DNA of 64,000 bases from Rhizobiales bacterium Y(2018) (GCA_005502925.1 SCPD01000006.1:226757-290756), one strand, 5' to 3'. Positions 35,884-44,319 are shown, counted from the stretch's first letter. Notes: generated by a model not told the origin, from the letters alone. Made by a program: numbers and translations.

Positions 35884-36597
35884 TCATTGGTTGTCGGTCT
35901 TGCCGGCAAGGACGACGTCGTAATGCACGGCCCAGCGTACGATATGGCCGGTCACATAATCGGCGGCGGCCTGCTGGTCGCGGGCGCGCACCAGGCGCAG
36001 GATCTCGCGGTGCTCGGCAAGCTCGGTCTCGCGCAGCTCATCGCTCAGGCGCCCGGTTCGGCCGCGGGCGCGCAGGAGATCGAGGATCGAACCCATGAAG
36101 GTGACGAAGACCTGGTTGCGCGTCGCCTCCGCCAGAAGCACATGGAATTTCGCCGCATGCTCGTCGGTGGGCAGGCCGTGATCGAGCGCCGCGCGGTGGT
36201 CGTCGAGCAGCCGCTCGATCGGCGCCAGATCCTCGGGCGTAGCCCTGATGCAAGCGAGGCGGACCGATTGCGGCTCGATCAGCTCGCGCGCCTCGAGAAG
36301 ATCGAGCGCCACGACGTTGTTGATGAGGAAGCCGATCTGCTCGACCCGCAGAACATCCTCGGTCTTCGGCGCCTTGATGAAGGTGCCGTGGCCGGGACTC
36401 GCCTGGACGATATTGAGGGTAGAGAGAATCTGCAGGCCTTCGCGGATGGTGGAGCGCCCGACGCCCAGACTTTCGATCAGCTCGCGTTCGGTCGGCAACT
36501 GATCGCCGGGCTTGAGCAGCCCGCGGCGGATCATGCCCAGCAATTGCTGGGCGACCTGCTGGGCCGATGTCGTCTTGACGATGGGGACGAATTCCAC
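35884..36597 (-). CDS. FadR-subfamily GntR transcriptional regulator
   Basis: A 237-residue regulator with a winged helix (LKPGDQLPTERELIESLGVG, then RSTIREGLQILSTLNIVQ) and a C-terminal FCD domain (ARELIEPQSVRLACIRATPE, FHVLLAEATRNQVF, EHREILRLVRARD). It leads the (-) operon of the sugar importer, lactonase and SDR and very likely represses it. A sequence matching the FadR-family operator consensus lies 18 bases before its start codon. Confidence 0.92.
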   Translation of the reverse strand: MEFVPIVKTTSAQQVAQQLLGMIRRGLLKPGDQLPTERELIESLGVGRSTIREGLQILSTLNIVQASPGHGTFIKAPKTEDVLRVEQIGFLINNVVALDLLEARELIEPQSVRLACIRATPEDLAPIERLLDDHRAALDHGLPTDEHAAKFHVLLAEATRNQVFVTFMGSILDLLRARGRTGRLSDELRETELAEHREILRLVRARDQQAAADYVTGHIVRWAVHYDVVLAGKTDNQ

Positions 36598-36614
36598 GGG
36601 ACGCTCATGTCATA

Positions 36615-36625
36615 TTGTCAGACCA
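36615..36625. promoter_or_regulatory. FadR-type operator candidate TTGTCAGACCA
   Basis: TTGTCAGACCA fits the TNGTNNNACNA consensus known for the FadR subfamily of GntR regulators at every fixed position. It lies 18 bases upstream of the regulator start codon at 36597, a normal place for autorepression and control of the operon behind it. The motif is short, so location is the main support. Confidence 0.5.
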
Positions 36626-36758
36626 CCAGAGCGCAGAGCGGAAACGGAGTCAAGGGCCGGGATTCCGGCAATCCTTGGTGAAATCTAACAAGCTATTGGT
36701 AATATTGTTGAATATTAAAGTTCAGACGCCGGGAATCGAGCCGGATCTTGCCGATCGC

Positions 36759-38795
36759 TCAACCGCCGGAAGTCATCTGCTTGCTCAGTCTCTGCAGGGC
36801 GGCGGTCCGCTGGGCGACGAAGCGCAGGAGCACCGAGCGCCCGGGCTCGTTCAGACCCTGCAGCGACTTGAGGAAAAGGATCGTGCCTTTGCAGTTGCGC
36901 GCCGCGTCGAGCTTGAATTCGATCGCGTTGCGGAACTCGGCCGCCGTGAAGCCATCCGCTGTGGCGGTGAGCAAGAGTTGCATCAAGGGCGCCTCGACAT
37001 CCTTCTGCTCGATCGGTTGGCCGGCATAGCTGCCGCTGGTGCGGATCAGCTCCGCCGTGGCGGCGAGTTCGCGCTCCTGCAAGGAAGCGGACAGCAGAGC
37101 CGGATCGAAACCGCCCGTCTCACCCTTGAGATAGGCCTCGCAGGCCTTGGCGTTCTTCACCGCCAGAGCCTCGGCCTCTTCCGCCGCGACCTGGTAGAAG
37201 GAGGCGAGCGCCGCATCGGACGCAGAAGATATGCTCTGCGCCACGATCGGTGTGACGATCGCCCATATGCGCCGGCGCATTTCCGCGGCCGCTTCACCCT
37301 TGACCGTGCCTTCGCGCAGGATGGCGAAGATCTCCTCGCGTGCTTTCGGATGCTTCTCGCGCAGCGCGCGGTAAAGGGCGATACGGTCGAGGGCCTTTTC
37401 GGCGTCATCGATCTCCTGAAGCGGAATGCCGGCCTGCGCCACATCGGCGTCGGTTGCATAGGAAGTCACGAGGCCGGACGCGAAGAGTTCGGCGTGGCTC
37501 GGCCGCCAGGCATTTTTCTCCGTCACCGCCAAAGCGCGGTCGATGAAGCCCGCTTCGACGCCGCGGCCACGGAGAAAGCTGCGCAGCTTGACGATATGAG
37601 GTTGCGCATCGGTGTTTTCCTGCTCACCGGATTCGGGACGACCGAGAGCCAGGACCGCGTCACGCGACAGCCAGCGGTTCTTGCCGGCGGCGAAGGCCTT
37701 GACGCAGGGCCCGGCGCAGACGGCCGAGACATAGGTGTTGAGATTATTGGCGAGGATGATCTGGCTCAGCCTGTCGGCTTCGGCGAGGCGGCCTTCCGGG
37801 CTGTTCAGATAGATGGTCGCGATCGCCGGATGATCATGCAGGACCTCGTCGACCGTTTCCGAGAGGCCCAGATCCATCGGACCCGTGACGTTGAGCTCGG
37901 TATCGTCGCGCAGCAGCGCCACAGCGTAGCGCGGCTCCGTGGTCTCGAAGATGGCGTCGGCGAAATGCTGGATCTGCGGCACGCCGAGCCTGGCGAAGAT
38001 GGCGAGCACGGAGAGCGCCGCGATGACCGTCGCCCCCTTCACCACAATGCTCCAGATGCGTTTCGGATGTTCGGTTTCGTAACGCTCGGCGGCACGGACG
38101 ACGCCGACGGCGAACCACACCATGGCGGCGAGCAGCGCCAGCCACAGGCCGATCACCCCGACGCTCACCAGGATCGGATAGTCGGCGATGTCGAGCCGCA
38201 TGAGGGAAAAATAGAAGACGCCGAACAGAAAGGCGATCAGGAGGCCGCTCAGCCAGAAGCTCTTCGGCAGCGACAGCATGCCCTGCCAATGGCGCAGAAG
38301 ATAAGGGGCCTTGGGCAGGACAGGATCAGGCGCAGGCGCAGCCGCCGCGGCGACATCGACTGTCTGGACCTGCTGCCACTCCTTGAAACCCACCCGCCAG
38401 ATCCAGTCGGTCGGTTTGAGCGAATTGTCGGCCAATGCCGCGGTGACGGCTTCGGTCGCCATCGGACCGTTCCGTTTGCCGCCGACATGGGTGAACCAGG
38501 CGATGGGCCGCGTGCCATCCCTCATCTTAAAGTAGATGCAGAGTGCATCGAGCGCGAAGACCAGGGCGGACGGCACGACAAAGCTGGCCACGGCCACCTG
38601 CCATTCAGGCGCGCCACCATGGGCCAGGGCAAAGGCCGACACGATGACGGCGACAATATAAGTGATGAGATGGGCGGCCAGGAGCCGCCGCAAGCTCATC
38701 TCCTTCCAGGCCTTCAGCGCCCAGATCGGAACTCGGGAGAATATGGCAATGCCGAGAAGGGCCCCGGCAAAGGAAATGGCCGCTGCAGTCGTCAT
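36759..38795 (-). CDS. Membrane protein with GYF_2 domain and ClpP-like region
   Basis: A 678-residue protein, not assigned to a named family as a whole. Two or three N-terminal membrane segments (SFAGALLGIAIFSRV, LLAAHLITYIVAVIVSAFAL) precede a GYF_2/DUF4339-like module at about residues 95-145 (WFTHVGGKRNGPMATEAV, then WIWRVGFKEWQQV). Three more membrane segments follow (SFWLSGLLIAFLFGVFYFSL, VGVIGLWLALLAAMVWFAV). Next is a region like the ClpP/crotonase-type periplasmic proteins of COG3904 (IYLNSPEGRLAEADRLSQII, YVSAVCAGPCVKAFAAG), then about 300 residues of helical sequence with no family I recognise. The start at 38795 has AGGTG upstream; a GTG at 38819 is possible. A 776-codon antisense frame exists but looks non-coding. 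Confidence 0.75.
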   Translation of the reverse strand: MTTAAAISFAGALLGIAIFSRVPIWALKAWKEMSLRRLLAAHLITYIVAVIVSAFALAHGGAPEWQVAVASFVVPSALVFALDALCIYFKMRDGTRPIAWFTHVGGKRNGPMATEAVTAALADNSLKPTDWIWRVGFKEWQQVQTVDVAAAAAPAPDPVLPKAPYLLRHWQGMLSLPKSFWLSGLLIAFLFGVFYFSLMRLDIADYPILVSVGVIGLWLALLAAMVWFAVGVVRAAERYETEHPKRIWSIVVKGATVIAALSVLAIFARLGVPQIQHFADAIFETTEPRYAVALLRDDTELNVTGPMDLGLSETVDEVLHDHPAIATIYLNSPEGRLAEADRLSQIILANNLNTYVSAVCAGPCVKAFAAGKNRWLSRDAVLALGRPESGEQENTDAQPHIVKLRSFLRGRGVEAGFIDRALAVTEKNAWRPSHAELFASGLVTSYATDADVAQAGIPLQEIDDAEKALDRIALYRALREKHPKAREEIFAILREGTVKGEAAAEMRRRIWAIVTPIVAQSISSASDAALASFYQVAAEEAEALAVKNAKACEAYLKGETGGFDPALLSASLQERELAATAELIRTSGSYAGQPIEQKDVEAPLMQLLLTATADGFTAAEFRNAIEFKLDAARNCKGTILFLKSLQGLNEPGRSVLLRFVAQRTAALQRLSKQMTSGG

Positions 38796-39151
38796 GCCGC
38801 ACCTGCACAAACCGGTCACGGGCCGTCCGGGCCGGAATTAACCCTAAGTGATCGTGACCTGGGTAAGCTAAATGCAGATGATCGGGTTAGGCAAGCGTTA
38901 GGTACATCTGGTCGGGGAAGCGGTAAATATATGAAAATTCACTAAAATTTTACAAAATGGCGACTTAGGAGAGATGGCCGGCCGCGCCGCCCGAATATCC
39001 GGCAGCGGGCGAAGTTCATCAGCCTACGGATCAATATTCTGCGTCGCCGAGCGCGCGATTTTTTGTCGTCAAGAAATGAAGTGTTGATCGGATCGGTCAA
39101 AGCGAGCATGCTCCCTCGCTATTTTCCGGATATGCGCTGAGGCTTTGGAAC
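38796..39151. other. 356-base divergent intergenic region before the amide operon
   Basis: No convincing gene is present. The middle (about 38925-38965) is strikingly AT-rich, with runs such as AAATATATGAAAATT and CTAAAATTTTACAAAAT, and should hold the promoter of the amiC-amiR pair, of the GYF_2 gene, or of both. I could not identify a clear sigma-70 or sigma-54 promoter. A possible 37-codon frame beginning near 38973 is not supported, because its AGGAG site is too close to the ATG. Confidence 0.5.
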
Positions 39152-40300
39152 ATGCCTGGCATTGGACGAGAGCAGACGTCGGAGCCCTGGCGGGTGGGCG
39201 TATTGTTTTCACGTACCGGCTATATGGCGCTCATAGAAGAGACGCAGTATCGCGGCACGATGCTGGCGATCGACGAGATCAACGAAGCCGGCGGCATCAA
39301 TGGCCGCGAGCTCGTGCCTGCCGTCTTCGATCCGGGTTCCGACAATGCGCAGTTCCGCGCTTATACGCGCAAGATGCTGGCCGAGGACGGTATCCGCACC
39401 ATCTTCGGCTGCTACACGTCGTCGAGCCGCAAGGCGGTGCTGCCGATCGTCGAGCGCCTCAATGGCCTTTTGTGGTATCCGACCCTTTATGAGGGGTTCG
39501 AATTCTCGCCCAACATCATCTATACGGGCGCGGCGCCCAACCAGAACAGCCTGACGCTGTTCACCTATCTCGCCCAGAATTACGGCACGCGCTTCTATTT
39601 CGTCGGCTCCGACTATGTCTATCCGCGCGAATCGAACCGCATCATGCGCGCCCTCGTCAATCAGTCGGGCGGCGAAGTGGTCGGCGAGATGTATGTGTCG
39701 CTCAATGCCCGGCGCGAGGAGTTCTATCCGATCATGCGCGACATCCGGACGGCGAGCCCGGACGTCATCTTCTCGACGGTCGTCGGCGAGGCGACCGTGT
39801 TTCTCTATCAAGCCTTCAACGACTTCGGCTTCGATGCCAAGAAGCTGCCGATCGCCAGCCTCACCACCACCGAGGCCGAGATCCGGGCGATGGGCGCCGA
39901 TGTCGGCGAGCACCACATCACTGCCGCGCCCTATTTCCAGGGCATCGGCGGGTCCAAGGAAGAGGCCTTCGTCCAGCGCTACCGCAAGCGCTACGGCGAC
40001 AGCGAAAACACGAATATGTGCGTGGAAGCGGCCTATTTTCAGGTGCATCTCCTCGCCAAGGCGCTGGCGCAAGTGAACACGCTCGACACCGACATATTGC
40101 GGCCTTTCGTGCTCGGCTCGACCATCGACGCGCCACAGGGCACCGTGTCGATCAATCCGGCCTGCAGCCATGCCAACGTCTGGTCGCGCGTCGGGCGCGT
40201 CAACCGCGCCGGGCAGTTCGCCATCATGCATCAGTCACTGTCGCAGATCGACGCCGATCCCTATCTCATCAGCCCTTATCGGTTGGCGGAGAGCGCCTGA
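39152..40300 (+). CDS. amiC: AmiC-like amide-sensing regulator (type I periplasmic-binding fold)
   Basis: A 382-residue protein of the amide/urea-binding group but without a signal peptide, so it stays in the cytoplasm, as AmiC of Pseudomonas does. Motifs: VGVLFSRTGYMALIEETQYR, GCYTSSSRKAVLPIVERLNG, LWYPTLYEGFEFSPNIIYTG and SPDVIFSTVVGEATVF. In Pseudomonas AmiC binds AmiR and releases it when amide is bound. Here the AmiR gene follows after 3 bases, which supports the same role. The amide-binding protein at 41013 is a clear paralogue with an export signal. Confidence 0.85.
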   Translation: MPGIGREQTSEPWRVGVLFSRTGYMALIEETQYRGTMLAIDEINEAGGINGRELVPAVFDPGSDNAQFRAYTRKMLAEDGIRTIFGCYTSSSRKAVLPIVERLNGLLWYPTLYEGFEFSPNIIYTGAAPNQNSLTLFTYLAQNYGTRFYFVGSDYVYPRESNRIMRALVNQSGGEVVGEMYVSLNARREEFYPIMRDIRTASPDVIFSTVVGEATVFLYQAFNDFGFDAKKLPIASLTTTEAEIRAMGADVGEHHITAAPYFQGIGGSKEEAFVQRYRKRYGDSENTNMCVEAAYFQVHLLAKALAQVNTLDTDILRPFVLGSTIDAPQGTVSINPACSHANVWSRVGRVNRAGQFAIMHQSLSQIDADPYLISPYRLAESA

Positions 40301-40303
40301 GCC

Positions 40304-40885
40304 ATGGCGATCAATCCCCTGGCCCAGTTTTCGCGCCTGCGCCTGCTGGTCGTCTGCGAGCCCGACGAGGACGGCCAGTCGCTTCTGCGCCACCTCCAGC
40401 GCAGCCGCGCCCAGGTCAGGCATCAATGGCCGGCGCCCGACCGCATCGGCGAAAATGCCGATGTGCTGTTCTGCGAATATGGCCCGGGCCTCGGCAACCG
40501 GCTCGCCTGGATGCCGGGTGAGGCGGAGGCGGCCCTCATCGTCCTTCTGCCGCAGAATGTGCGCCTCGATTACCACGAGTTGCATGTGGCCTGCCCCAAT
40601 GCGGTGCTGAGCCGGCCCTATCAGCCGCATCTCATCGATGCGGCGATGCTCCTGGCCTTCGACCAGTTCGCCTTCTTCCGGCGCCAGAAGACGCGTATCG
40701 CGCGCATGGAAGAGAATGCCCGCGCCATGCGCGACATCGAGAAGGCGAAGCAGCTGATCATGCGGCGCAATCGCATCAATGAAACGGAAGCATTCCGTGT
40801 ACTGCGCGATATGGCGATGAAGAAACGCGTCACTGTCGCGTCGCTCGCGTCCAAACTCGTTGACACTTCCGACAGCCTCGTATAA
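40304..40885 (+). CDS. amiR: AmiR-like ANTAR-domain transcription antiterminator
   Basis: A 193-residue RNA-binding regulator. The N-terminal part (RLRLLVVCEPDEDGQSLLRH and onward) is a degenerate receiver-like domain without a clear phospho-acceptor site. A coiled-coil linker (FFRRQKTRIARMEENARAM) follows, then the C-terminal ANTAR domain (IEKAKQLIMRRNRINETEAF, RVLRDMAMKKRVTVASLA). ANTAR proteins bind paired hairpins in a leader RNA and prevent termination. Such a leader lies directly behind the gene (40898-40999), before the amide-import genes. Confidence 0.9.
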   Translation: MAINPLAQFSRLRLLVVCEPDEDGQSLLRHLQRSRAQVRHQWPAPDRIGENADVLFCEYGPGLGNRLAWMPGEAEAALIVLLPQNVRLDYHELHVACPNAVLSRPYQPHLIDAAMLLAFDQFAFFRRQKTRIARMEENARAMRDIEKAKQLIMRRNRINETEAFRVLRDMAMKKRVTVASLASKLVDTSDSLV

Positions 40886-40897
40886 GAAACGCGCACC

Positions 40898-40931
40898 CCG
40901 CAAAAATGCGGACAGCGGCAAAAGCGCCGCT
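40898..40931 (+). promoter_or_regulatory. Tandem hexaloop hairpins, candidate ANTAR (AmiR) target in leader RNA
   Basis: Two hairpins lie 2 bases apart: CCGC/GCGG around AAAAAT (40898-40911) and AGCGGC/GCCGCT around AAAAGC (40914-40931). Both loops have six bases and start with A, as expected for ANTAR targets. The G that I recall at loop position 4 in the published consensus is absent from both loops. The position, directly after amiR and before a terminator-like element and the amide importer, is that of an antitermination site. Confidence 0.55.
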
Positions 40932-40960
40932 CACATAATCAGGCAGTAACGCCCTCATGT

Positions 40961-40999
40961 TTGACCGGTCCAGGTCAACTTGGGGGTTTTTGTTGTTGT
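40961..40999 (+). terminator. Candidate leader terminator upstream of the amide importer
   Basis: TTGACC (40961-40966) and GGTCAA (40973-40978) form a 6-base stem around a 6-base loop. A G-run and then TTTTTGTTGTTGT (40987-40999) follow, ending just before the ribosome site of the next gene. The U-tract is 8 bases beyond the stem, so the terminator is not canonical. It would be the step that AmiR overrides. Confidence 0.4.
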
Positions 41000-41012
41000 C
41001 ATGGAGGAAACG

Positions 41013-42260
41013 ATGGCTATCAGGAGAAGATCGTTCCTGACGGGAACGGCTGCGCTCGGCGCAGGTTTATTGGGCGGATTCCCACATATCTGGATCAAGG
41101 ACTATTCGCTGGCGCGTGCCGCTGGCGGTGAAATCAAGGTCGGCGTGCTGTTCTCAATCACCGGCACGACGGCGATCATCGAGGAGTCGCTGAACAAGGC
41201 GACGATCATGGCGATCGAGGAGATCAACGCAGCCGGTGGTATCAACGGCATGCAGATCAATGCGGTCGTCGAAGATCCGGCCTCCGATCCCGCCACCTTC
41301 GCGGAGAAGGCGCGCAAGCTCGTCGTCGGCGACAAATGCGTCAGCGTGTTCGGCTCCTACACGTCGGCCAGCCGCAAGGCGGTGCTGCCGGTGGTCGAGA
41401 AACGCAACAATCTCTATTTCTACCCGACCCTCTATGAGGGCCGCGAATGCTCGAAGAACGTGATCTATACGGGCGCCGTGCCCAACCAGCAGCAGGACGA
41501 GTTCGTGCCCTGGCTGGTCGAAAAATTCGGCAAGAAGTTCTTCCTCATCGGCTCGAACTACATCTATCCGAAGGAGGAGAACAATTACTGCAAGAAGCTG
41601 CTCGAGAAGCTCGGCGGCGAAGTGGTGAACGAGGAATATGTGCCGCTCGGCCATTCCGAGTTCTCCTCGGTGATCAACAAGATCAAGAGCACCGCGCCCA
41701 ATGTGATCTTCTCGACGGTGGTGGGCGATTCGGTGGTAGCGCTGCACCGGCAATATCGCGCCGCCGGCCTCGATCCGGCCAAGATGCCGATGGCGAGCCT
41801 CACCACATCCGAGAACGAAGTGGCGGCGATGGGCGGCGATGCCGCGGCCGGCCATTTCACCTCGGCGCCTTATTTCATGGTGCACAAGTCGCCCGAGAAC
41901 GAGAAGTTCGTCGCCGCCTACAAGAAACGCTGGGGCGACGACAAGGTCACGCATTTCGTCTCGGAAGCCTGCTATTTCCAGATGTATCTGTTCAAGCAGG
42001 CGGTCGAGAAACTGGCCGGCAGTGACATCACGCCGGACGGCATCCGCGAGGCGATCAAGGGCCAGGAATATCTGGCCCCGCAAGGCAAGATCCATCTCGA
42101 CAAGGAAAATCTCCACACCTGGCTGTGGCCGAAGATCGCCGTCGCGAAATCTGACGGTCAGTTCGAGGTGCTGAAGGATTCGGCCGAATGGAAGGCGCCC
42201 GATCCCTATGCCGCCTATCCGAACCAGAAATGCACCGAGACAGGGCTCAAGGAAGCCTGA
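41013..42260 (+). CDS. Amide/urea ABC transporter substrate-binding protein (FmdD/UrtA-like)
   Basis: A 415-residue periplasmic protein exported by Tat: RRRSFLTGTAALGAGLLGGF near the N-terminus. The mature part is the amide/urea-binding fold: KVGVLFSITGTTAIIEESLN, GSYTSASRKAVLPVVEKRNN, FYPTLYEGRECSKNVIYTG, ITPDGIREAIKGQEYLAPQG and LHTWLWPKIAVAKSDG. The ATG at 41013 is chosen since GGAGGA lies 4 bases upstream; the ATG at 41001 overlaps that site. It feeds the permeases behind it. In an operon with amidase the ligand is likely a short aliphatic amide such as formamide or acetamide, with urea as the alternative. Confidence 0.9.
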   Translation: MAIRRRSFLTGTAALGAGLLGGFPHIWIKDYSLARAAGGEIKVGVLFSITGTTAIIEESLNKATIMAIEEINAAGGINGMQINAVVEDPASDPATFAEKARKLVVGDKCVSVFGSYTSASRKAVLPVVEKRNNLYFYPTLYEGRECSKNVIYTGAVPNQQQDEFVPWLVEKFGKKFFLIGSNYIYPKEENNYCKKLLEKLGGEVVNEEYVPLGHSEFSSVINKIKSTAPNVIFSTVVGDSVVALHRQYRAAGLDPAKMPMASLTTSENEVAAMGGDAAAGHFTSAPYFMVHKSPENEKFVAAYKKRWGDDKVTHFVSEACYFQMYLFKQAVEKLAGSDITPDGIREAIKGQEYLAPQGKIHLDKENLHTWLWPKIAVAKSDGQFEVLKDSAEWKAPDPYAAYPNQKCTETGLKEA

Positions 42261-42270
42261 GTCAAATCTG

Positions 42271-42297
42271 GCCGCGGCGGTTCAACACCGCCGCGGC
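42271..42297 (+). other. Strong intercistronic hairpin between binding-protein and permease genes
   Basis: GCCGCGGCGG and CCGCCGCGGC form a perfect 10-base stem around TTCAACA. No U-run follows, so it is probably not a full terminator. Hairpins at this place in importer operons often protect the upstream mRNA segment and raise the amount of binding protein relative to the membrane parts. Confidence 0.6.
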
Positions 42298-42322
42298 ACT
42301 CTAGCCTTGTGAGCTTTCGGTC

Positions 42323-43192
42323 ATGGAATTTCTGTTCGAACAATTCATCACCGGCCTGAGCATCGGCTCGATCCTGCTCATCGTCGCCCTCGGCCTGTCG
42401 ATCATCTACGGCTCGATGGGCGTCATAAACATGGCGCATGGCGAATTCATCATGCTCGGCGCCTATGGTGCCTGGGCGCTCAAGGCCTATGCCGGCATCA
42501 GCCTGTTTCCGAGCCTCATCATCATCTTCATCGCCACGGCGCTGCTCGGCGCCCTTATCGAGCGTGGCGTCATCCGCTATCTCTACCGCCGGCCGATCGA
42601 TACCATCCTCGCCACCTGGGGCATCGGCGTCATGCTGCAGCAGCTGGTGCGGCTCACCGCCGGTGGCGAATTGCGCTATGTCGAGATGCCGCCGAGCCTC
42701 GCCGCCACCGTCGACATCTTCGGCGTCGACGTCTCGGCCTATCGCGTCTTCATCATCATCGCCGGGGCGGCGCTGTTCGCCGCGACCTGGATGCTCGTCA
42801 ACAAGACGACGATCGGCATGCAACTGCGCGCCGTGGTCCAGGACCGCAGCATCGCCACCGCCTTCGGCATCAATGCGAGCACGATCTATACCGGCACCTT
42901 TGCTTATGGTGCGGGGCTCGCCGGTCTCGCCGGTGCGCTGGTCGCGCCGCTCAAGAGCGTGTCGCCGGAAATGGGCACCGGCTATGTGGTCGATGCCTTC
43001 TTCGTCGTGGTGCTGGGCGGCGTCCAGAGCCTGTTCGGCACGGTGGCGAGCTCGGTGCTGCTCGGCCAGCTCTCAGGCGTGCTCGCTTACTGGCAGAACG
43101 ACACCGTCGCCAAGGCGCTGGTGCTGGTCGGTATCGTCATTCTCATCCGTTTCAGGCCGCAAGGCCTCTTCGTCACAAGGGTGCGTACATGA
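42323..43192 (+). CDS. urtB: Amide/urea ABC transporter permease, UrtB-like
   Basis: A 289-residue permease of the branched-chain amino acid/urea family. Features: FITGLSIGSILLIVALGLSI, the conserved GVINMAHGEFIMLGAYGAWA, ERGVIRYLYRRPIDTILATW and MGTGYVVDAFFVVVLGGVQS. It lacks the long periplasmic N-terminal part of many UrtB proteins, which makes it closer in size to LivH or FmdE. Its stop overlaps the start of the next permease. Confidence 0.85.
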   Translation: MEFLFEQFITGLSIGSILLIVALGLSIIYGSMGVINMAHGEFIMLGAYGAWALKAYAGISLFPSLIIIFIATALLGALIERGVIRYLYRRPIDTILATWGIGVMLQQLVRLTAGGELRYVEMPPSLAATVDIFGVDVSAYRVFIIIAGAALFAATWMLVNKTTIGMQLRAVVQDRSIATAFGINASTIYTGTFAYGAGLAGLAGALVAPLKSVSPEMGTGYVVDAFFVVVLGGVQSLFGTVASSVLLGQLSGVLAYWQNDTVAKALVLVGIVILIRFRPQGLFVTRVRT

Positions 43193-44319
43193 TGTCGAAG
43201 CGCACCATGCGGCAGGTCTTCGTCTATGGCGCGGTGTGCCTCGCCATCTTGCTCCTGCCGATGCTGATCAACGATGATTTCCTGCTCAACCGCTTCGCCC
43301 GCTATCTGGTGCTGGCCATGGTGTCGATGGCGTTGGCTCTGTCCTGGGGGTATGCCGGCATCCTCAATCTCGGCCAGGCGATGAGCTTCGGGCTCGGCTC
43401 CTATTGCATGGCGATGGCGCTCAAACTGCGCACCATTCCCGTCCATACGGGCTCCGAAGGGCTGCCCGACTTCATGGTGTGGAACAATGTCGAGGCGCTG
43501 CCGTGGTTCTGGAAGCCGTTCTATTCCATGCCCTTCGCCATTGCGGCGGGCATCATAGGGCCGATGATCGTCTCGGCGATCCTCGCCTGGTTCATGTTCC
43601 GCGGCAGGGTCACCGGTGTCTATGTGGCGATCATCACGCTCGCCACATTGGTGGTCGTCAATCTCGTGATCATCGACCAGCAATGGGCGACGGGCGGCTT
43701 CAACGGCATCACCGATCTCGCCCAGCTCGAGCTGTTCGGCATCACCTTCGATGCCTATAGCGCGACGACCTATTATCTGATCGCCATCTGCCTGACGGTA
43801 TGCCTGTTCCTGGCGCTCGCCGTCACCAAGAGCAAGGCCGGGCTCATTTTGCAGGCGATCCGTGACCAGGAAGACCGCGTGCGCTTCTTCGGCTATGACG
43901 TGGCGCTGTTCAAGACCATGGTGTTCTGCGTCTCGGCCGGCATCGCCGGTCTCGCCGGCATGCTCTACACGATCGTCATGGAATTCGCCTCGCCGACCTT
44001 TCTCGGCGTGCAGCTCAGCCTGTCGATCGTCATCTGGTGCGCGGTCGGCGGCCGCCAGAGCCTCGTCGGCGCGCTGCTCGGCGCCATTCTCGTCGCCGGC
44101 ATGCAGGGAGCGCTGTCCGAATCGGAAGTCTTCCTCGACACCTGGACACTCGTCATGGGCGCGCTTTTCGTGCTGGTGGTGCTGTTCCTGCCCAATGGCA
44201 TAGCGAGCCTCGGCGAAAAGCTCGCCGAGAAGTTCGGCAGCCGCCGCCGCGCCGCAGCCGAACCGGCCAAGCGCGGCAATGCCATCTCCCGCTCCACCAA
44301 ACTCGCCGAGGGCAAATGA
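43189..44319 (+). CDS. urtC: Amide/urea ABC transporter permease, UrtC-like
   Basis: A 376-residue permease of the LivM/UrtC group: MVSMALALSWGYAGILNLGQ, AMSFGLGSYCMAMALKLR, TGVYVAIITLATLVVVNLVI, VRFFGYDVALFKTMVFCVSA and IVIWCAVGGRQSLVGALLGA. The FNGITDLAQLELFG segment after the Walker-free loop is typical for urea/amide members. It ends with a basic tail (GSRRRAAAEPAKRG). It overlaps the genes on both sides by 4 bases. Confidence 0.88.
   Translation: MMSKRTMRQVFVYGAVCLAILLLPMLINDDFLLNRFARYLVLAMVSMALALSWGYAGILNLGQAMSFGLGSYCMAMALKLRTIPVHTGSEGLPDFMVWNNVEALPWFWKPFYSMPFAIAAGIIGPMIVSAILAWFMFRGRVTGVYVAIITLATLVVVNLVIIDQQWATGGFNGITDLAQLELFGITFDAYSATTYYLIAICLTVCLFLALAVTKSKAGLILQAIRDQEDRVRFFGYDVALFKTMVFCVSAGIAGLAGMLYTIVMEFASPTFLGVQLSLSIVIWCAVGGRQSLVGALLGAILVAGMQGALSESEVFLDTWTLVMGALFVLVVLFLPNGIASLGEKLAEKFGSRRRAAAEPAKRGNAISRSTKLAEGK

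Noticed and set aside
36615..38945. 776-codon (+) frame antisense to the GYF_2 membrane protein
   Set aside because: The (-) frame has membrane segments and recognisable domains; the (+) frame is polar, Arg/Gly/Asp-rich and without motifs, as expected for the antisense of a GC-rich gene.
38973..39086. Possible 37-codon gene in the 356-base gap before amiC
   Set aside because: An AGGAG is present but too close to the ATG, the peptide is short and unlike anything I recognise, and there is no context for it.
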